Shown here: piece after piece, positions 36,515 to 47,227 of the stretch
How the letters are laid out: every line of letters starts with the position of its first letter
How positions within the stretch are numbered: the first letter of the stretch is position 1
Source of the DNA: Aurantiochytrium sp. KH105
Lineage: Eukaryota > Sar > Bigyra > Thraustochytrida > Thraustochytriidae
DNA: 64,000 bases
Assembly (NCBI GenBank): GCA_003116975.1
Contig: BGKB01000173.1
Span: 78,263-142,262, forward strand
Reading direction: 5' to 3'
Program-made: the position numbers and the translations under genes
Notes under the pieces: model-generated
Database searches by the model: none
What the model was told of the DNA's origin: nothing
The model's input: the letters and a program-made list of their open reading frames with translations, nothing else

Positions 36515-38837
36515 CTCCGGCCTTGAGTTGCGGCGGGGAATTGCCTTTTCTCGTTTTTTTGCTCACCGGACCGGTGCTATCGAACATAGGCGGGAGAGAG
36601 ACAACGCCTTGGTAGTGGTCCGTGACATCTTGCATGGATAATTTGATGAAGACGCCCTTGGGAGAAGGGCCAACGATGTGGGCGCGGTAGCGCAGGACGA
36701 GGGTGTTGCCGTTTTTGGCGTCGACGAGGGAGTGTCCCCAAATCTTTTGTCCCTGCGCCAAGCGCTCCTCCACGCCGCACTTTTTGAAGGCGTGTACCGA
36801 CCATGCGTCGTAGAGCGGGGACGTGGAGGCGAGCAGGGGTCCGCCGATGGGGTTGACGCCGGTGAGGGCCTCGAACTTGGCGTCCATCTCGAGACAGAGA
36901 AAGGGAGTCCCGTCGTTAGCGTACTCCACAAGTGCGTCGAATGTGGGGCGGTCCGGCAAAAAGGAAGCCTCCTTGGGGCAGATGAACTCGAAGTCGAAGC
37001 GCGGGTCTTTCTGGTGGAGCAGCTCGTTGAGACGCATCGCGATGGGGCGCTCGAGGAGCTGCTGGCAGATCTCGTACTTGCGCGCGAATCCCTCCTTGGG
37101 CAGTGCGCAGAGCGACTCGAAGACCTCATACGCGACAACGAAGTTGGCGTCCTCGGGTGCGGGCGCGGCCTCGAGGGGAGGCGCTGTGTGGTCTGCGGTA
37201 AGCAGCAGAAAGGACCCATCGACGTCAGCGTCGTCGTCGTCGTCGTCATTGTTGTTGCTGTTGTCTTTGGTGCCCTCGGCGGCGGCGCTGCGCTGCTCCT
37301 CGTCTGCGCGCGGGTGATGGCGCGCGAGCGAGAGGTCGGTGTGTCTGCGCTTGGCGCCGGCGGCGCGCCTCGTGGTTTCGCCGCCGGTCGCTGATGCTGA
37401 CGTTGACGTTGACGTTGACGCTGCCGCCAACGCCGCGGCCGCGGAATCGGAATGCGCACTCCCACTGCGCTCGTGGCCGCCGCGAGCGGCTTGCTGTTGG
37501 AATTCTCGCCGGGGATCGAGCTCGAGCTCGTGCTGTTGCTGGTGCTGATGCGAGGTCTCGTGGACCTGGGACTTGGACTCGGCGGTGGACGACTGCTGTT
37601 GCTGCTGCTGCTGCGTCTGCAATGGTCGTGGGGCGGCGCCGTCGGGATCGGGATGGCCCGTCGGGAAGCTCATAGACGTGGCTGTCATCGTGGAGGTTGA
37701 GGACGTCGCCGAGGATGACCGCATCGTGGGGTACGGGGGGTGGTCCATCACGAGGTGAGAGGCGGCGAAGTTGGACGGCTCGCTCGAGGCGGCGCGGATG
37801 AGTGTCCTTCCCTGGCTTGGGCGGCGGTTCTCGAGCGTGGAGGTCGTCGCAGGGGCACTCGAGCGGTCGATGAGCTGGCGGTGGTACGCGTGCTCGAGGT
37901 GCGCCGAGGCCAGTGTCTGGAACGGCCCCCCCGGGATGCCGTGTACGTGGGGAGACGGGTGATTTTGCGTGTAATCGTGTTGGTTGCTGTGCTGAAAATG
38001 CTGGAAAGGTTGTGGTTGATGTTGTCGCTGCTGTTGCTGCTGCTGTGGCGTTGGCGGGTAGGGAGCGTAGGGGCCGCGCGAGTACGGGGAATAAAAGGGC
38101 TGCTGAGGCGGGTAGAAGGGTGGCGGTGGCCCGTCAGTGCGCGACCCAGGCGGTATCATGGCACTTGCCCGCTCGTGGGGCGTGGCGTTTACGTAGCTGG
38201 TGTTGCCGGGCGTGCGTTCCATCGTAGAGGGGTCAGCGACGCCAGCGTTGTTTGGCGAGGTCGATGTCACAAGCATGGGAACGTAGTTTGGCTGATGTTG
38301 ATGTTGTTGTTGCTGCTGCTGCTGCTGCCGCTGCTGCTGCTGCCGCTGAAGGTTGGCGTGGGCACCCGCAGTCTGGGTATAATCTTTGATGGCGGGACCA
38401 GCTTGTCGTTCGTGATAGCCCATGATTTTCCACCCGCGCTTGCCGATCTGGACGGAGGGGTCGTTTTCGAAGCAGGGCCATACCCTTTCGGCCCGGAGGT
38501 GTCGCAGCAAATCGTGCTCGACGGCCGGCGGGAAGGGCTTGCAGCGGTTGTTGGCCATGACGATGGACTTGAGCGCGTCCTTGAAGGCCCGCGGGCTGTC
38601 TTTGGGGAGCGAGCGGCGCGTGCGCAGCCAGGCCTCGTAGCACTCGCGGCTGAGGATGCCGGAGGCGTCGATGTCGTCTGCGGCCGCGCCGCCCGCGCGC
38701 GGCTTCACGAAGCGCATGAACACCTCGAACGAGGTCTGGCCGCTGCCGCGGCCCGCGGTCCTCTCCGCGGCGGCGGCCGCTATCGCCGCCGCCGCCGCCG
38801 CTGCTGCTGCTGCCTGCGCATCGTCGCCCTCGTCCAT
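36486..38837 (-). CDS. Gln/His-rich protein with PAS-like C-terminal domain
   Basis: The start is placed at the ATG at 38837 (MDEGDDAQAAAA), giving 783 residues; the open frame upstream is Arg/Ala-rich and comes from extreme GC content. After an alanine run, residues about 35-145 form a conserved-looking module (FEVFMRFVKP, WLRTRRSLPKDSPRAFKDAL, ENDPSVQIGKRGWKIMGYHE) that I do not recognise. Residues about 160-560 are low complexity with Gln, His, Pro and Ser runs, typical of transcriptional regulators. Residues about 620-750 resemble a PAS sensor domain (ALVEYANDGTPFLCLEMDAK, FEALTGVNPIGGPLL). Nuclear regulation is a plausible inference, but no DNA-binding domain is identified. The 3' end is tandemly duplicated. 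Confidence 0.72.
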   Translation of the reverse strand: MDEGDDAQAAAAAAAAAAIAAAAAERTAGRGSGQTSFEVFMRFVKPRAGGAAADDIDASGILSRECYEAWLRTRRSLPKDSPRAFKDALKSIVMANNRCKPFPPAVEHDLLRHLRAERVWPCFENDPSVQIGKRGWKIMGYHERQAGPAIKDYTQTAGAHANLQRQQQQRQQQQQQQQHQHQPNYVPMLVTSTSPNNAGVADPSTMERTPGNTSYVNATPHERASAMIPPGSRTDGPPPPFYPPQQPFYSPYSRGPYAPYPPTPQQQQQQRQHQPQPFQHFQHSNQHDYTQNHPSPHVHGIPGGPFQTLASAHLEHAYHRQLIDRSSAPATTSTLENRRPSQGRTLIRAASSEPSNFAASHLVMDHPPYPTMRSSSATSSTSTMTATSMSFPTGHPDPDGAAPRPLQTQQQQQQQSSTAESKSQVHETSHQHQQQHELELDPRREFQQQAARGGHERSGSAHSDSAAAALAAASTSTSTSASATGGETTRRAAGAKRRHTDLSLARHHPRADEEQRSAAAEGTKDNSNNNDDDDDDADVDGSFLLLTADHTAPPLEAAPAPEDANFVVAYEVFESLCALPKEGFARKYEICQQLLERPIAMRLNELLHQKDPRFDFEFICPKEASFLPDRPTFDALVEYANDGTPFLCLEMDAKFEALTGVNPIGGPLLASTSPLYDAWSVHAFKKCGVEERLAQGQKIWGHSLVDAKNGNTLVLRYRAHIVGPSPKGVFIKLSMQDVTDHYQGVVSLPPMFDSTGPVSKKTRKGNSPPQLKAGATTTTKAER

Positions 38838-39577
38838 GCTCGGGGCGGCGAGCCACCAGCCGCCGCGCCTGCGCTTCCTCGCGGCCCAGCGCAGCTCTCG
38901 CGGGCGCGGCGCGGGGCCCCAGCGCGCCGCCGCCGCGGCCCTGCCGCTCAGCTCCGCCGCCGCGCCGCGCGCCCGCGCCGTGGGCGCCGTGGTGCCCGCT
39001 TCTGCGTCTGCCCGCCCGCGCGCGCGCCGCGGCCCTCCTCCTCCTCCTCCTCCCCGCGCCGCGCGCCCGACCGGCCTCGCGCGGGCGCTCTCGCTCGCGC
39101 CGTTCTCTCGCGGGACCCGCGCGCAGACAGGCAGGCAGAGCCCGCGCGCTCTCTCTCTTCCCGCCCCGCCCGCCCGCACGCCGCGCAGATCGTCGCGGGC
39201 GGCTCGCAGGCGGCGGCCGCGGGCACGCCGCGGCCGCGAGCGCGCCGGCGATGGATAGCTAGCTGCGCCGCTAGCTCGCGGCGCCCCCCCCCCGCGCGAA
39301 GCTGGGCAAGCTGGCCGCGGCGCGGCAGCAGCGGCTGACCCGAGAGGGCGCGCGGCGCGCCGGTGCTTCCCCTGGCCCTGCTGCGGACCCGCGCTCGCTT
39401 CCGGCGCTGCCTCGCGAGCGCGCCTGCGAGGGCCGCGCTGCCCGCGCGCGCGGGAGCTTGCTCGCTCGCTCGCTCGCGCGCTTGCCTGGGCCACCCGCGG
39501 GCGCTGCGCAGCGCGAGGCGGGCTTGGAGGCGGAGAGGCAGGCACGCACGGCTGCGAGCGATGGAGGGAGGGATGTT

Positions 39578-39670
39578 GGATGTTGGTTTGCTTGCGGTGC
39601 TTGCTTGCGATGCTTGCTTGCGGTGCTTGCTTGCGTGCTTGCGTGCTTGCGTGCCTGCGTGCTTGCTCGC
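39578..39670. repeat. TTGC/GTGC-type minisatellite
   Basis: Degenerate repeats of GCTTGC, GGTGCTTGCTTGC and GTGCTTGC run for about 90 bases. Confidence 0.75.
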
Positions 39671-40201
39671 TCGCGCGGGGCGAGCGTCGGAGGGGAGGCG
39701 GCGGCGCCCACCGTCTGCTTCTCCGCGCTTCCCGGCGGGCAGGCGTGGGGCCGCTTTGCCTTGGGCGCGGCTCGAGAAGGCGGTTTGCTTCTGGCGCGGG
39801 CAAGGCCAGGCGGGAAGGCAGGGCTTTCTTTCTTTCTTTCTTTTTCCAAGCTTTTTTTTTTCTTCTTTCTTTTTTCTTTCCTTTCTTTCTTTTACTTTAC
39901 TTTCACCACGGACCACCGTCCCCTCAGCCCCGCCGGGAACTGACTGACTGACTGCTGGAACAGACTCCCCCGCAGAGCGGCGGAGATGTGGGGCCGGAGA
40001 AGTTGATGTGGGACTACCCGGAAGACGCCCCTCTCGCCTTGTGTCGCCTGGCATTTCTATCTCTCTTGCGGCCTGTTGGTTTCTGGCGACACGGCCTCTG
40101 GCCAGGCCCGGCACCCAGCCAACAACCGAGCGCACCGCCCGCCCCCCCGTCTCCGTGCTCTCGGCCTCACGCGGATCGCCCCATCCACCCATCCGTGGCC
40201 G

Positions 40202-40228
40202 TTCATTCATTCATTCATTCATTCATTC
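40202..40228. repeat. (ATTC)n microsatellite
   Basis: About six perfect ATTC tetranucleotides occur in a row. Confidence 0.85.
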
Positions 40229-40360
40229 CATTCCATCCTTCGTTCATTTCATCCATGCCTCTCGTCGCGCGGTCCCTCATCGTGGCTGCCAGCCAGCTTC
40301 TTTCCTCTCTGCTTCCCTTTCCTTTTTCCTCCTCCCCTCTCCTTCCGCGAGACCGACTCA

Positions 40361-40387
40361 CAGACAGACAGACAGACAGACAGACAG
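40361..40387. repeat. (CAGA)n microsatellite
   Basis: About six perfect CAGA tetranucleotides occur in a row. Confidence 0.85.
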
Positions 40388-40789
40388 GCATCCACCCGCC
40401 CGACTCCCTCCCGCGCCCCGGCACAAGCCACGCAGAGCCCGGCCGCGAGGGCGGTCCGCCTCCCCGCGCGGGCAGGTCTCCGCTCGCCCTCACGCCGCCG
40501 CCTCGCGCCGGGATGCCCTGCCTCGCGCCATTTCGCCGTGCGCGCCCGCCGACCAGGCCCCGCGCGCGCCCTCCCTGGCTTCCTGCTGCCTTCCCCTTCC
40601 TTCCCCCCTGCGCCCTCCCAGGCCGAGCTGCGCGGCGCTTACTGCTTGCTCGCTGCTTGCCCTTGCACCGCGCAGCTTGCCCCGCGCGAGCTAGCGCGCC
40701 AAGCTGTAGCTCGCAGGACCTGGGGGGGGGCGCCTCCTTCCTTCCTGCCTGCCTGTCTGCCTGCTGCGTGCGACAGACAAAGAAAGCTC

Positions 40790-40791
40790 GA

Positions 40792-40843
<52 letters not shown>

Positions 40844-40845
40844 AA
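40790..40845. repeat. (GAAA)n microsatellite
   Basis: About 14 perfect GAAA tetranucleotides give a purine-only tract of over 50 bases. Confidence 0.9.
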
Positions 40846-43684
40846 CTGCATGGCAGCTGCTTCAGGTTGGTGCGAAGTATGCTGGCCATGCATGGCGCGA
40901 GACTCGCGGTCTTTGTTAGGATCCTTCCTGCTGGTCTGCGTGCGTGCGTGCGTGCCTGGCTCGGCGTCGCACCGTGCTGCAGCTGCGGTGCGTATGCGAT
41001 AGCGACATGCGAGCGCGCGAGGGAGGGAGGGAGGATGCGTGCGACAAACGTGCAGCGTCGCGTTCTTCTTGTCTCGGACGACAGTGCCAGCCAGACAGAC
41101 AGCCAGCCGCCCGGCCGTGAGGGCGATGCAATCGATTGCAGCGACTGAATGCGATGCGATGCCATGCGATGCGACGAGAATCATCTGACCTCGCCTCCTC
41201 GCCTTCGAGTTAGCTTCGCGAGGCCGCGGCGCTTTTCCACGCGGCAGGCACAAAGAAGCTGGCGGCTGCGCTGGGCGCTCTCTTAGATGAAATGCAAGCA
41301 TGGCCCTGCCGCTGGCAAACAAACATTCCATTCACTGGGGCCAGGAAGAAAACAGAGACAGATGTGAGGTCGCGACGCGAACAGCGGCGGCGCTTCACCG
41401 GGAGGTTCAAGTTGGCAGCTCCGCGGGCGGGTGGGTAGTTAAAACTAGTTGGCAGTTCGCTCGTTAGTTGCTTCTCACGCACGGCCTAGAGAGCGAGAGC
41501 TAGAGGGACCGACCACGGGTAGGCAGGCCTAGGTATAGGTGGTCGATCGATCGCCGGGAAAGCTTTATTTTGTTCCGTTTTCTTCTTTTTTTTTCTATGA
41601 TGTATAGATAAGGTCTATAGCGTAGGTAGTACCAACGAGGAGGCATTGCGCGTGCGTGCGCATCAATTTTCTGCGCGGACGAGCGATACTTGCCTCGCCC
41701 GTGGCTGGCTGCAGGCCGCAGCTGGCCAGGCCAGAGGTGGGGGAGCGCTAAGGCGCGCGAGAGAGTCCCGCGGCTGCGGCGGCTCACACCAGCCAGGACG
41801 AAGAAAGAGGGCGAGCGCACAGGGCAAGAACACGGGGAAGGAAACGGTGGTGAGGCGTGGGGAGAGCGCGCGCGCGAGAGAAAGCAAGAGATAGAGAAAG
41901 AGGACGGAGAGATCGACACGGAGAGAGAGAGAGAGTGCATTCTTGCGTTCTTGCGCTGCGCGAGGCTTCCGGAATCCGCCCACAAAGACTGCCAACAACC
42001 AAGCTGCCGTGCGGCCCCACAGAGGAGCACTGCAACACAAACCCGAGTATCCCAGAGCCCCCACACAAGGCGATGGGCCCCACGAGAGACCCCCCTCACC
42101 AGACCCACACCTGGCCGTTTCCGCCGCGCGCCACAGCCACTGGCTCGCCTGCCTGCTTTCTCGTTCGATCCTGGCTGCTTCGCGAGCAAGAGCAGGTCCG
42201 CGCCTGACGGGCTGCTGGCTGGCTCGTTGCCGGCCGGGCTGTGGCGGCTGGCTGGGCCGGTGTGGCTACGCGGCCCTTGCCACTGCGAGCCAGGCGTGCG
42301 GCCGTCGAGGCGTCCCCGAGCGGTGCGACCAGCGGTTCTCGATAAAGTTCGTAAGACGGGCGCAACGACCACTCACTCAATCAGGCCAGCTTTATCTAGC
42401 GAGCGGGCGAGCGAGCGAGCGAGCGAGCGATCTCGCCTGTCGCGGGCCGTCGACGACCGATCAATCGATCGGCGCCGACGGATCTTTGGCCCTGGCTGTG
42501 GCTGCTGGCCGCCATGCACTCACCCAGTGCACGGCCAGGTGGTGGTGAAAGGGTCGGTGGGTGCAAGGCTGCTGTCGCCAGCGTCCATCGATCCATCCAT
42601 GGCCATGCGCACATCCATCTGTACATCCATCATCTGCGTCCAGCACGGCAATGCAGACACATCGAACCACCATCCATCCATCCATCCTTCCATCCATGCA
42701 TCGCACAGCACGCGGATCCAGCGCCTCGCTCGCTCACCTCACCTCCCTCACCTCGCGCGGCGCCCCGAGCGTGACAGCGGACGCTTCCTCGGCGCGGTCA
42801 GGTCGTGCCAAGCCCTCGCCGCGCCCAGAGTCGTTCCCGAACGCCCGGCGCTCCGTGGCTCCGGCGGCCCCGCCAGACTCGGGGACGCTTGCAGCTGCGT
42901 GCGGCGCGGCGCGGCGCGCCTCGCTTCGTGCGATCTGTCGCACATCAGTGTAGTATCTAGTATGTGCACACAGGATCAGCTGCAGGCAGTCAGTCTGTCA
43001 GTCATATCGCGCACAGTCGCCGCCCGGGTCTAGTCAGGCCGGCCAGGCGGCGCGGAGCCAGGCCGGCAGCCGTCCCCGCGTCGCAGCGTCCCGGGCGGGC
43101 GGCCGCGTACGAACTCGCGAGGCGCGGGACCTCAGGCGGCCGCCACCTGGCTGCTGCAGCCAGCCAGATGGATAGACAGTTTGGGTCTCGGGATCCTCGC
43201 GCAAGGCGCAGCGCATCCCGGCGGTTTCCTCGCCGCAGACACAGAGAGAGCAGGCAGAGAGGGAGGGGCTCGCAGGCGGCTCGCGCGGCCGAAGTTGCAG
43301 AAGCTGCGCGCCCCCGCGGCCAAGCTAGCCGCCGCCGGCCGGCTTCTCCGCTAGCTCGGCGAGCTCCTCGCGGCGCACGCGACGCACGCGCGGCCGAGCA
43401 GCCAGCTTCACGCGCGCAAGCAGTAGCTTCTGCAGAGGGGCGCAGAGGGAGAGGGAGTGAGCGCTTCCTCTCCTTCCCGAGTTCTTTCATCTTCTTTTTG
43501 TTTTCCTTCTTACTTTTAAAGTTGTTTCTTTTGTCGCCATCCACCGTGCGTCTATGGTCCGCGCCTTGATTGATTGATTGATTGATCGATCGATATACTA
43601 ACCCTAGGCGGCCGCGGCAGGAATCCGGGCCGCGCCGCCTCGCTGGCTGCAAGAAGGGCTAGCTGCGCTGCGCTGCGCTGGGTC

Positions 43685-43732
43685 TGCCGAGCCTGGATCC
43701 TGCCGAGCCTGGATCCTGCCGAGCCTGGATCC
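43685..43732. repeat. 16-bp unit repeated three times
   Basis: The unit TGCCGAGCCTGGATCC occurs three times head to tail without visible divergence, giving three BamHI-type GGATCC hexamers 16 bases apart. Confidence 0.9.
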
Positions 43733-45169
43733 TGCCGTGGCGGCCGGGGCGGGCGCAGACGTCGCTCCACGGCCATTTGGAAAACCTCCGCCGCCTCGTG
43801 CCCCGGACAGCGCCGCCCCGGAGATTTCGCGCGGCGGCCAGGAAGGCGGCCAATTTCCAGAGCTGAGGCCAGCAAGAACGCGACCGACAGCGCAAATTTG
43901 GTTGATCAATCGACCAACCAGGCATGGCAAGCGGTCGTCCACTTCCCCCAACCAACCAACAACTTGCAGATACACGAGACCTAACATAAGCAAGGTTTTC
44001 GTCGTGAAGGCCAACTCCAGTGACAGTGAGAGAGCGAGCGAAAGCTGTTCCAGGTTGCCAGCGGGGCGACGACAATGCAATAGCTTGCGCTAGGAAAGCA
44101 CTAGGCCACAGCATATTCACCGCCTCGCGCTGGACCGTCTGTCGACATTGTGAGAGGCGGTGCCCCCCACACGATGAAATCCCCACAGCGAGGACCGGTG
44201 TGGGGTCGCGCGCTACTTGGCAAATGGTTGTGTCTGGCTCGCATCACAACGCAGGCGGGCGAACGAACGAACGAACGAATCACCAAGTTGGCAGCTGCAG
44301 GCAGCAAGTATACCTACGATAGAAAGAAAACGAAAATGAATGAAAGGAATAAAAGGAATCAACAAAAGGCGGCTGGCAATCAATCACCCCTGGCAGCCTC
44401 GTGACTCCCCCCACGATGAAATCACCACCTCTGACCATCCAACAGACGCTCTCGAATCATTTTGCCAAACAAACGAAAACATCGATCGATCGATCAATCG
44501 GCCGGGGATCGTTCTCCGCCGCCGCGCCGCCTCACTTCTTCTCACTCACCGTCTCCACCGACAGTAGCCGTCCAAACCGCAAGGCCTCCGTCCCCGCGTG
44601 GCGATCCAACTGCAACGACCCTCATCATCAGCGTCCAGGCACACCCCCTCTGCGCAGAACGTGGAAGAGCCGCCAGCCAGGGGGCCCCCCAGATGAGCCA
44701 TAGCCGGCGAGCCAGCAATAAACTGGCTGCCCCGAGCGTCCCTGGACCCATCCTCCCGTATAGAGATCCTCACGAGCACGAGGTGAACCGGGCCTCTCTG
44801 CCGTTCTAGTTGGCAAGCAGGCCCACGCCCAATCGCTCGCGATTTTCCTCTCGCAGTCTCTGCAGCTGCCACTTACAGACGGAGAGCGTCACCTCTCGTC
44901 GCGTCGCCGCGTGCTGCATCGCGTCGCCTCGCGGCGCCTCGCGAGCGTTACTAACGTGTGCGTGTGCGCGGCACGTCGCTTCGCGTCCGCCGCCGCTTTC
45001 GGCTGCTTGCCGCTGCGGCGGGACGCGAAGACAGACGCGCTGCAAGCATCCATCGCACGACGCACAAACGGCCAACATGTCGAAAGAATAAAGAGCGGCG
45101 GCGGATCAAAGAATAAGGAGCAGAGCAAGCGTCGCTTCCGCCGGTTCGCCGCCCGCCCAGAGGGCTGAC

Positions 45170-46759
45170 TCACGAAACCGGCACCCCCGGAATCTCGGCG
45201 GCCTCGTGCGTTTCGACAGCTTTGTCGTCGCCACCGACGGGCTTGTCCGGATCCGCGGCATTGAGCGCGCCCGCGTCAGCAAGAGCCTGGATTTCCTCCT
45301 TGGTGCGCAGGTGCACGCGCCGTAAGTGAGACTTGAGATTCGATTTGTGACTCGAGCGCTTTCCGCAAGCCGGGCACTTGAAGGGCGCCAGGCGCTGATG
45401 CACCGTGCGAAAGTGATTGCGGAGGTTGCTCCGCTGCGAAAAGCTCTTCTCGCAGACCGAACACGTATACGGCCGTCGGCCCTCGTGCACAGTCGCCACG
45501 TGTACCGTCAAGCTCTTCTTTTCCGAAAATGATCTTTCGCAACGTGTGCACGTGTAGTCTCGGCGTTTATCGTGCACGTTGCGCACGTGCACCTGCAGAG
45601 TTTCTGGCAGCGCAAATGCTTTATCGCACTGCTCACACTTGTGATCCCGCCTTCGCTGGTGGATCGTCCGAACGTGGCGGTTGAGATGAGATTGATTCGA
45701 GAACAGTTTGCCGCACGTGCCACATGCGTGCTGGCTCAGTCTCTTGGCGGGGTGTTCCTTGTGGATGTGCCGCACAAGGTCTTTCGGGCTTGAAAACGTC
45801 TTGTGGCACTCCTCGCAAACGTGGCTGTGCTCCAGCCTCACATGCGTGAGAAAGACGCTGTGATTGGGTGCGCTCGTGCCGCAAATCGGGCACGTGACAG
45901 GCCCATCTGCCACGCTTCCCAGCATCACCTCGAGCTCTTCGGCGGTCGGCGTGCGGTCAATCTCTGCAGTCTCTTTCGTGCTTCCGGCAGCGCCCGATTC
46001 AGGCATGGCTTGCGCATTTGCAACCGATTCTTGATCTTGCTTGTGCTGATCCGCATTCATGACCAAGGAATGATCTTGCGCAGGACTGCGCGGCTGTAGC
46101 AACGACAGCGATGCCCGAGAAACATGCGGCTGCTCCTGCTCTTGCTGCTGCTGCTTCTGCTGCGATTCCTGTTGCTTTGCCCTCAAAGTCTTGGCCAAAG
46201 CTGATGTGCTGCTCGGCGGTTGTGCCGCGATGAATTGAGCGTCGATGCCAAGCGCTCTTGACAAGTCGCTGTGCGCCAGAGTATTATTGCCGGCATCCCT
46301 TGCACGCTGCGCAATGCGTGGACGCTTCCTTGAAGGCCCGGCTTCTGCAGCAGCTGCAGCGGTTAGGTCTAACAGCGATGACGACAAAGGTTCTTTGTTT
46401 GGACCATAGTGGCCGGCATTGTACGAAGCGCTTGCACTATTGTCTGCAGGCGCATTTCCTTCCGTGTGAACAGACTGCCGCGCGACGCTCTGCCTTCCGG
46501 CTTCCGTCAAAGCTGGAGTTCTCGTCGTCGTCGTCGTAGCTGCCGTCGTCGTCGTCGTCGTTGTTGTTGTCGACGGCGTTGTCGCCGCATCCCCAGCGTG
46601 ACGTTGCGTTTGGACGCCCAAGTGACCCGACAAGGCGCGGTCGCCGTTCTGGTCTCGATCAGCAGACGTGGGCCGCCCTTCTGAGGCTACCAGCTCAGCC
46701 GAGGCAGCTCCGCGGGCCGCCGCGCGGGTCGAGACCTTGTCCTTAGCGGCGGCAACCAT
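45170..46759 (-). CDS. C2H2 zinc-finger protein with seven fingers
   Basis: The product has 529 residues. Residues about 290-480 hold seven consecutive C2H2 fingers, from CPICGTSAPNHSVFLTHVRL to CPACGKRSSHKSNLKSHLRR, each with the C-x2-C-x12-H-x3-H or x4-H spacing and short linkers (HQRRRDHK, HDKRRDYT, HEGRRPYT). The linkers differ from the TGEKP consensus. The N-terminal half is low complexity: a threonine run near 65-85 and a Gln run near 190-215, interspersed with Ser/Ala. This is the layout of a sequence-specific transcription factor with a disordered activation region. The target is unknown. The ATG at 46759 is the first in frame. Confidence 0.88.
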   Translation of the reverse strand: MVAAAKDKVSTRAAARGAASAELVASEGRPTSADRDQNGDRALSGHLGVQTQRHAGDAATTPSTTTTTTTTTAATTTTTRTPALTEAGRQSVARQSVHTEGNAPADNSASASYNAGHYGPNKEPLSSSLLDLTAAAAAEAGPSRKRPRIAQRARDAGNNTLAHSDLSRALGIDAQFIAAQPPSSTSALAKTLRAKQQESQQKQQQQEQEQPHVSRASLSLLQPRSPAQDHSLVMNADQHKQDQESVANAQAMPESGAAGSTKETAEIDRTPTAEELEVMLGSVADGPVTCPICGTSAPNHSVFLTHVRLEHSHVCEECHKTFSSPKDLVRHIHKEHPAKRLSQHACGTCGKLFSNQSHLNRHVRTIHQRRRDHKCEQCDKAFALPETLQVHVRNVHDKRRDYTCTRCERSFSEKKSLTVHVATVHEGRRPYTCSVCEKSFSQRSNLRNHFRTVHQRLAPFKCPACGKRSSHKSNLKSHLRRVHLRTKEEIQALADAGALNAADPDKPVGGDDKAVETHEAAEIPGVPVS

Positions 46760-47227
46760 TATTCTTTCTTTCCCTTCCGAGTTTGTTTTCTAACTACAAG
46801 GGAATCCGATGTTGGAACTCGACTACTACGTGACGACAAAAGATGATCAATCTCATCGTGTATTCTAATTCGCAGCGTGCATGGCTGACTTTGCACTTGC
46901 AGAATTCCCGTTCTCCTCTTCTTGCAAGCTGGCCGAAAGCAACAGGTCGTATACCTTGCCGCACGTAGGAAAGCCTATCACTCCATCAAGCCAAAGCAAG
47001 CCTCGTTATAGTTGTTTATTTTTTTACCGTGAACAGCCAAGATGATAAAGCGTGCGCAAGACTTTCAGTTGTGCCTCCTTTCCTGCCGCTAAAAACAAAC
47101 AAACAAACAAAAACGCAACCACAAGTCACAAGCACAATACATTTTCTGGGTTTTGAAAGAAAGGAAGAATCAATGCTGACGCACATCGTCCAAAGCGGGC
47201 AAAAACTCCCACAATCACCATTTCGAA
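46760..47227. other. Gene-free interval between RAD51 and the C2H2 gene
   Basis: This is the 5' region of the C2H2 gene and the 3' flank of RAD51. It is more AT-rich than its surroundings and contains an AAAC tetranucleotide run at about 47092-47110. No gene is visible. Confidence 0.45.

Larger units (their letters stand above)
38838..45169. other. 6.3-kb GC-rich, repeat-rich region without a convincing gene
   Basis: Long frames open on both strands, but they consist of Arg, Ala, Pro, Ser and Cys in patterns dictated by GC content and simple repeats, and none shows a domain. The part next to 38838 is likely the promoter and 5' UTR of the PAS-like gene, and the part next to 45169 the 3' flank of the C2H2 gene. 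Simple repeats listed separately punctuate the region. A nearly identical short block, CCCCCACACGATGAAATC-like, occurs at about 44163 and 44406. Confidence 0.45.

Noticed and set aside
38838-39803. N-terminal extension of the PAS-like protein by about 320 residues
   Set aside because: The upstream frame is Arg/Ala/Pro low complexity and reads through TTGC-type repeats; the ATG at 38837 begins sensible sequence.
41690-43033. Plus-strand frame of 447 codons in the GC-rich region
   Set aside because: There is no domain, the amino-acid use is dominated by Arg, Ser and Pro, and it crosses simple repeats; equally long frames exist on the other strand.
43600-43610. Telomere-like CCCTAGG
   Set aside because: It is a single short occurrence with no tandem TTAGGG-type repeat.
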